Shown piece after piece: positions 60,551 to 64,000 of a stretch of DNA of 64,000 bases. The first letter of the stretch is position 1. Every line of letters starts with the position of its first letter. The DNA is from Pseudomonadota bacterium. Its GTDB lineage: Bacteria > Pseudomonadota > Gammaproteobacteria > Steroidobacterales > Steroidobacteraceae. Both the position numbers and the translations under genes were made by a program. Where the stretch lies: contig JAFEDR010000011.1 of assembly GCA_018241525.1 (NCBI GenBank), positions 124,001-188,000 of the forward strand, given 5' to 3'. Under the pieces are notes generated by a model. The model worked only from the letters and a program-made list of their open reading frames with translations, did not search any database and was not told where the DNA came from.

Positions 60551-60805
60551 ATGTCCGCGATCAGCCCGGCCGTCCAGGCCCCGAACTTCCTCGACACGCT
60601 GACGAGCGCCCGCCAGGGGCTCGACCGCGGCGTGCGCTCCTTCGCCGAGGTCGCCCAGGCGGTCGCCTCCGACGGGGTACAGGGACGGGTCGAGGCCCGG
60701 CATGTGACCGACGCGCTCGCCGCGCGCAACGACGTCGCCGCCTCGGCGCGCGTCTACCAGGCCGCCGACCAGATGCTCGGTACGCTGCTCGACCTGCGCG
60801 CCTGA
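60551..60805 (+). CDS. Small protein resembling the flagellar basal-body rod C-terminal domain
   Basis: 84 residues from ATG 60551. The N-terminal half is SAISPAVQAPNFLDTLTSARQGLDRGVRSFAEVAQAV. The C-terminal half, VTDALAARNDVAASARVYQAADQMLGTLLDLRA, matches the helical tail of FlgC/FlgE/FlgG proteins (A-YxAN...TADxMLGTLLDL pattern). The globular rod domain is absent. Short orphan genes with such tails occur in other Gammaproteobacteria. No flagellar genes are nearby. Function unknown; it may be a relic or a free regulator or chaperone-like peptide. Confidence 0.65.
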   Translation: MSAISPAVQAPNFLDTLTSARQGLDRGVRSFAEVAQAVASDGVQGRVEARHVTDALAARNDVAASARVYQAADQMLGTLLDLRA

Positions 60806-60821
60806 GCGCGCGCCGCGCCGC

Positions 60822-61523
60822 TCACGTCCCGAGCCGCCGCTCGACCTCCACCACGAGCTCGCCGAGGTCCGCGACCTCGAGGTCGGCGCGCGGCAACGCC
60901 GCCGGCCACGGCTCGCCGCTGCGGTTCACCCAGGCACTCTGCAGTCCGGCCGCGCGCGCCCCGGCGACGTCCGCCTCGGCATCGTCGCCGACGTGCAGCA
61001 GCGTCGCGGCCGGCACCGCCGCCACCGCGAGCAGCCGCGCGAAGCTGCGCGGGTCGGGCTTGGCGGCGCCCGCCATCGCCGCGTCGATCGCCGCGCGGAA
61101 GTGGCGGCCGAGGCCGACCCGCCAGACGCAGGCGTTGCCGTTCGAGAGCGCGTACAGCGGCAGGCGCCGCGCGAGGCGCGCCAGCGCCCCCGGCACCTCG
61201 GCGAACGGCACGATGTCGTTGCGCGCGGTCAGGAACACGCCGAAGGCGCGCTCCGCGAGCGGCGCGGCGTAGCCGCTGGCGAGCGCCGCCCGGCGCAGCG
61301 CCTCGGTGCGCAGGTAGCTGAGGTCGTGCGCGCGCGCCGGCGCCGCGGCCGCGACCTCGGCGCGCAGCCGCGCCAGCGCGGCGCCGTCGTAACGCGCGGC
61401 GAGCGCCGGCGCCTCGCGCTCCAGCCAGGCGCGCAGCACCGCCTCGGCGCGCAGCAGCACCGGCGGCGTATCCCACAGCGTGTTGTCGAGGTCGAAGGAC
61501 AGGGCGCGCAGCGGGCTCGGCAT
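60822..61523 (-). CDS. HAD-family phosphatase, YigB-like
   Basis: 233 residues from ATG 61523. Motif I ALSFDLDNTLWDT (nucleophile Asp11, Asp13), a helical C1 cap, motif II LYALSNGN, Lys in AGAAKPDPRSF and motif IV LHVGDDAEADVAGARAAG. It matches the YigB/HAD-IA group, which in E. coli dephosphorylates the riboflavin precursor 5-amino-6-(5-phosphoribitylamino)uracil and FMN. Substrate is uncertain without riboflavin genes nearby. It is divergent from the GlpQ-like gene (23 nt between starts). Confidence 0.87.
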   Translation of the reverse strand: MPSPLRALSFDLDNTLWDTPPVLLRAEAVLRAWLEREAPALAARYDGAALARLRAEVAAAAPARAHDLSYLRTEALRRAALASGYAAPLAERAFGVFLTARNDIVPFAEVPGALARLARRLPLYALSNGNACVWRVGLGRHFRAAIDAAMAGAAKPDPRSFARLLAVAAVPAATLLHVGDDAEADVAGARAAGLQSAWVNRSGEPWPAALPRADLEVADLGELVVEVERRLGT

Positions 61524-61546
61524 TCGGGCATTATCGCCGTCCCACC

Positions 61547-62521
61547 ATGAGCACGTCACCGCCCCGCCCGCGGCCGTTCGGGCCGCCGATCGTGATCGCG
61601 CACCGCGGCGCCTCCGGCTACCTGCCGGAGCACACGCTGGTGGCGAAAGCCTACGCGCACGCGCTCGGCACCGACTACCTCGAGCAGGACGTGGTGCTGA
61701 CCCGCGACGACGTACCGGTCGTGTTCCACGACCTCGTCCTCGACGAGGTCACCGACGTCGCCGAGCGCTACGCGGCGCGGCGACGCGACGACGGCCACTG
61801 GTACGTGATCGACTTCGACTATGCCGAGCTCGCGACGCTCGCCGTGCGCGAGCGCATCGAGCTGCCGGGCGGGACGGCCGCGTATCCGGGCCGCTTCCCC
61901 GAGCGGCTGCCGCTCAGGATCCAGACGCTCGCCGAGGAGCTCGCCCTGGTCCGCGGCCTGAACCACGCCACCGGCCGACGCACCGGCGTCTATACCGAGG
62001 TCAAGAGTCCGGCGTTCCACCGCCGCGCGGGCAAGGACCCGAGCGTGATCGTGCTCGCGACGCTCGCGGCCTTCGGCTACCGCGAGCGCGGCGATGCCTG
62101 CTACCTGCAGTGCTTCGACGCCGCCGAGCTCGCCCGCATCCGCTTCGAGCTCGGCTCGGCGCTGAAGCTCGTGCAGCTGGTCGGCGAGAACGACTGGCGC
62201 GAGTCCGACACCGACTACGACGACCTGCGCACGCCCGCCGGTCTCGCGCGGGTCGCCGCCTACGCCGACGGGATCGGGCCGTGGATCCCGCAGATCGTGC
62301 GCTGGCCGCGGCCGGGCGCGGCGCCGGAATTCACGACGCTGGTCGCGGACGCGCACGCGGCGGGACTCGCCGTGCACCCGTACACCTTCCGGCTCGACCA
62401 GCTGCCCGAGCACGCGCCGGACGCGACGGCGGTGCAGCGTGCGCTGTTCGAGACGGCGGACGTCGACGGCCTGTTCTCCGACTTCTGCGACGCGACGCTC
62501 GCCTTCCTCGGCCGGCGCTAG
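61547..62521 (+). CDS. glpQ: Glycerophosphodiester phosphodiesterase, GlpQ-like
   Basis: 324 residues. TIM-barrel GDPD: VIAHRGASGYLPEHTLVAKAYAHALGTDYLEQDVVLTRDDVPVVFHDLVLDEVTDVA, with His19, the E/D metal ligands (EQD) and catalytic His61. Long insertion around 75-125 as in GlpQ, and VYTEVKSPAFH later. It closely follows E. coli GlpQ but begins directly at the barrel without a signal peptide, so it may act in the cytoplasm. It hydrolyses glycerophosphodiesters to glycerol-3-phosphate and the alcohol. An operon with the GST gene is likely (11-nt gap). Confidence 0.93.
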   Translation: MSTSPPRPRPFGPPIVIAHRGASGYLPEHTLVAKAYAHALGTDYLEQDVVLTRDDVPVVFHDLVLDEVTDVAERYAARRRDDGHWYVIDFDYAELATLAVRERIELPGGTAAYPGRFPERLPLRIQTLAEELALVRGLNHATGRRTGVYTEVKSPAFHRRAGKDPSVIVLATLAAFGYRERGDACYLQCFDAAELARIRFELGSALKLVQLVGENDWRESDTDYDDLRTPAGLARVAAYADGIGPWIPQIVRWPRPGAAPEFTTLVADAHAAGLAVHPYTFRLDQLPEHAPDATAVQRALFETADVDGLFSDFCDATLAFLGRR

Positions 62522-62532
62522 GAGACCCCGCG

Positions 62533-63201
62533 ATGGCCGCCCTAAGCCTCGTCATCGGCAACTACAACTACAGCTCGTGGTCGCTGCGGCCGTGGGCGCT
62601 GCTGCGCCACCTCGGGCTCGAGTTCAGCGAGCGGCGCCTGACGCTCGACACGCCGGGCTTCGCCGCGGCGGTCGCGCAGTACTCGGCGGCCGGCCGCGTG
62701 CCGGTGCTGCTCGACGGCGAGCTCGCGATCTGGGATTCGCTGGCGATCATCGAGTACGCCAGCGAGCTCGCCGGGGGCCGCGGCTGGCCGGCCGAGCGCA
62801 GCGCGCGCGCCGTCGCGCGCGCCGTCGCCGCCGAGATGCACTCCGGCTTCGCGGCGTTGCGCAACGAGTACCCGATGAACATCCGCGCCCGCGGCCGGCG
62901 CGTGCCGCTGACCGAACCGCTGCGGCAGTCGATCGCGCGCATCGATGCGCTGTGGACCGACTGCCGCCGCCGCCACGGCGCGGCCGGACCGTGGCTGTTC
63001 GGCACCTACAGCGCGGCGGACGCGATGTTCCTGCCGGTCGCGTTCCGCTTCCAGACTTATGGCAGCGACGGCCTCGGGCCCGAGGCGCGCGCCTATGCCG
63101 CGGCGGCGGTGGCCGATCCGGTGATCGCGCCCTGGGTGCGCGCGGCCGAGGCCGAGACCGAGGTGATCGAGTACTCCGAGATCGGGCGGCCGACCGGCTG
63201 A
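62533..63201 (+). CDS. Glutathione S-transferase family protein
   Basis: 222 residues from ATG 62533 (GGAG upstream). N-terminal thioredoxin-like domain: LVIGNYNYSSWSLRPWALLRHLG with the catalytic-Ser region SSWS, then RVPVLLDGELAIWDSLAIIEYASELA (cis-Pro and the Glu/Asp-Ser glutathione site). C-terminal helical domain includes FGTYSAADAMFLPVAFRFQTYG (N-capping box). It matches the YfcF/GstA-like 'glutathione S-transferase' group common in proteobacteria. The electrophile substrate is unknown. Confidence 0.9.
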   Translation: MAALSLVIGNYNYSSWSLRPWALLRHLGLEFSERRLTLDTPGFAAAVAQYSAAGRVPVLLDGELAIWDSLAIIEYASELAGGRGWPAERSARAVARAVAAEMHSGFAALRNEYPMNIRARGRRVPLTEPLRQSIARIDALWTDCRRRHGAAGPWLFGTYSAADAMFLPVAFRFQTYGSDGLGPEARAYAAAAVADPVIAPWVRAAEAETEVIEYSEIGRPTG

Positions 63202-63202
63202 T

Positions 63203-64000
63203 TCAGGCGAGCACCTCGAGCGCCGCGCCGACCTCGAGCCGCGCGCCGGGCGGCCCGCTCGCGACCGCGTTCATGCCGAACAGCACGCCGCGCAGCTGCT
63301 TGTCGAAGCGGAACGCCTTGAGCGCCGGGCCGGGGTCGGTCGAGCGCTCGCCGCGATCCTGATCGACGGCCGGCACGGTGCAGCGCGTGCACGGCTTGAC
63401 GAGCGCAAGCTCGACGTTGCCGCTGCGCAGGCTCCGGATCCGGTCCTCCGCGAACGGCTCGAGACCCTCGATCACGATGTTCGGGCGGAAGCGGTTCATC
63501 GGCACCGGCTCCGGGAGGCGCGCGTTCAGCACCTCGAGCGAGCTGGTGCTGCAGACCAGGATCGGGAAGCCGTCACTGAAGCTCACCGGCACGTCGCGCT
63601 CGCCGACCCACTCGCGCTCGGCGTGGCGGCGCGTCGCGGCGCCGACCCGGACGAGGCGCACCGGCTCGCCGAGCGCGCCGGTGAGCCAGGCGGCGGCCGC
63701 ATCGCCGGCGTCGACGGCGCTCATGTGGTCGTCCCAGACGCTGACCTCGCGCGTCGCGCCGGCCGCGGCGCCGTCGACACGCAGCGGCTCGAGCCCCGGG
63801 AAGCGCAGCACGATCCCGGACGGCACCCGCTCGGGCGCGAGGCGCGCGAGCGCCGGATGCGTGCGCTGGCTCAGGAACTTGCCGTCCGGCCGGGTCACCA
63901 TCCACTCGCGGTCGCCGTCGAGCCCGGTCGGCCCGAGCGCGCTCGCCGGCAGCTCGACGCGGCGGCCGGCCTTGACGGGGTAGATCGCGAGGGCGGCGAT
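63203..64000 (-). CDS. MOSC-domain protein, YcbX-like, 5' end outside window
   Basis: The frame is open to the right edge, so the start is missing; about 265 residues are visible. The N-terminal MOSC_N part reads IYPVKAGRRVELPASALGPTGLDGDREWMVTRPDGKFLSQR. The MOSC domain follows (FPILVCSTSSLEVLNARL, MNRFRPNIVIEG, VKPCTRCTVPAVDQDRG with the conserved Cys that can bind molybdopterin sulfur). YcbX-type proteins reduce N-hydroxylated compounds with a molybdenum cofactor. The C-terminal ferredoxin domain of E. coli YcbX is absent: the protein ends GAALEVLA. It converges on the GST gene. Confidence 0.9.
   Translation of the reverse strand: MAALAIYPVKAGRRVELPASALGPTGLDGDREWMVTRPDGKFLSQRTHPALARLAPERVPSGIVLRFPGLEPLRVDGAAAGATREVSVWDDHMSAVDAGDAAAAWLTGALGEPVRLVRVGAATRRHAEREWVGERDVPVSFSDGFPILVCSTSSLEVLNARLPEPVPMNRFRPNIVIEGLEPFAEDRIRSLRSGNVELALVKPCTRCTVPAVDQDRGERSTDPGPALKAFRFDKQLRGVLFGMNAVASGPPGARLEVGAALEVLA

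Overview
The window is a chromosomal segment of a very GC-rich Gram-negative bacterium. It is packed with short-spaced or overlapping genes, and GTG starts and 4-nt GTGA/ATGA overlaps recur. Gene content points to Gammaproteobacteria: the rhlB / trxA-rho arrangement, PlsB, a GreB of the xanthomonad-like 'GRWRPP' type, CysQ next to a YrfG-like HAD phosphatase, Rnm, ArfB, SpeA and RND/DUF1302/DUF1329 genes. A placement near the Steroidobacterales/Nevskiales/Xanthomonadales is inference only. There are no rRNA or tRNA genes, CRISPR arrays, transposases or integrases. The only phage-type gene is a lone tail-sheath homologue.

Layout. 1-6.2 kb: 3' part of an exported methyltransferase-like protein, a TonB-dependent receptor, and a Cpx-like envelope-stress module (sensor kinase and regulator, with a divergent Spy/CpxP-like protein). 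6.2-15.6 kb: DNA glycosylase, rho-trxA diverging from an RhlB-type helicase that has acquired a C-terminal membrane helix, YrfG-like phosphatase, then cysQ-DUF3301-rnm-ydcH-mscS-arfB running rightward with several overlaps. 15.6-23.4 kb: leftward cluster DUF1302 - DUF1329 - YCF48-like - RND transporter - degenerate DUF4344 peptidase, probably handling a hydrophobic compound across the envelope. 23.6-27.5 kb: leftward operon ATL-type alkyltransferase-like protein, alpha/beta hydrolase, lipoprotein, GIY-YIG protein, plsB. 27.5-36.6 kb: cNMP-binding patatin, fused 5-oxoprolinase/hydantoinase, the orphan tail sheath, a GT4 glycosyltransferase with a small overlapping gene, and a hotdog thioesterase.

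36.7-42.7 kb: leftward LemA - TPM - TPM - L,D-transpeptidase operon, a methyltransferase, and a rightward SdpR-SdpI-unknown operon with a palindromic operator touching the start codon. 42.7-54.1 kb: greB, homospermidine synthase, sulfurtransferase, arginine decarboxylase, Gly-rich RRM protein, YHS protein, a second exported methyltransferase-like protein, a secreted amidohydrolase and a spermidine-dehydrogenase-like Tat lipoprotein. SpeA, homospermidine synthase and the SpdH-like enzyme form a loose polyamine theme. 54.1-64 kb: UvrD-like helicase, small membrane protein, AhpD-like enzyme, P-loop kinase, Nudix hydrolase, an unknown gene behind a consensus CRP-type site, a pair of unknown genes, a flagellar-rod-tail-like small protein, YigB-like HAD, GlpQ-like phosphodiesterase, GST and the 3' part of a MOSC protein.

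Four clear intrinsic terminators (19.8, 36.7, 42.4 and 48.6 kb) and a few promoter or operator candidates are listed. Most of the window is housekeeping. The least explained items are the orphan sheath gene, the membrane-tailed RhlB, the two exported methyltransferase paralogues, the CRP-site gene and the unknown pair at 59-60.3 kb.
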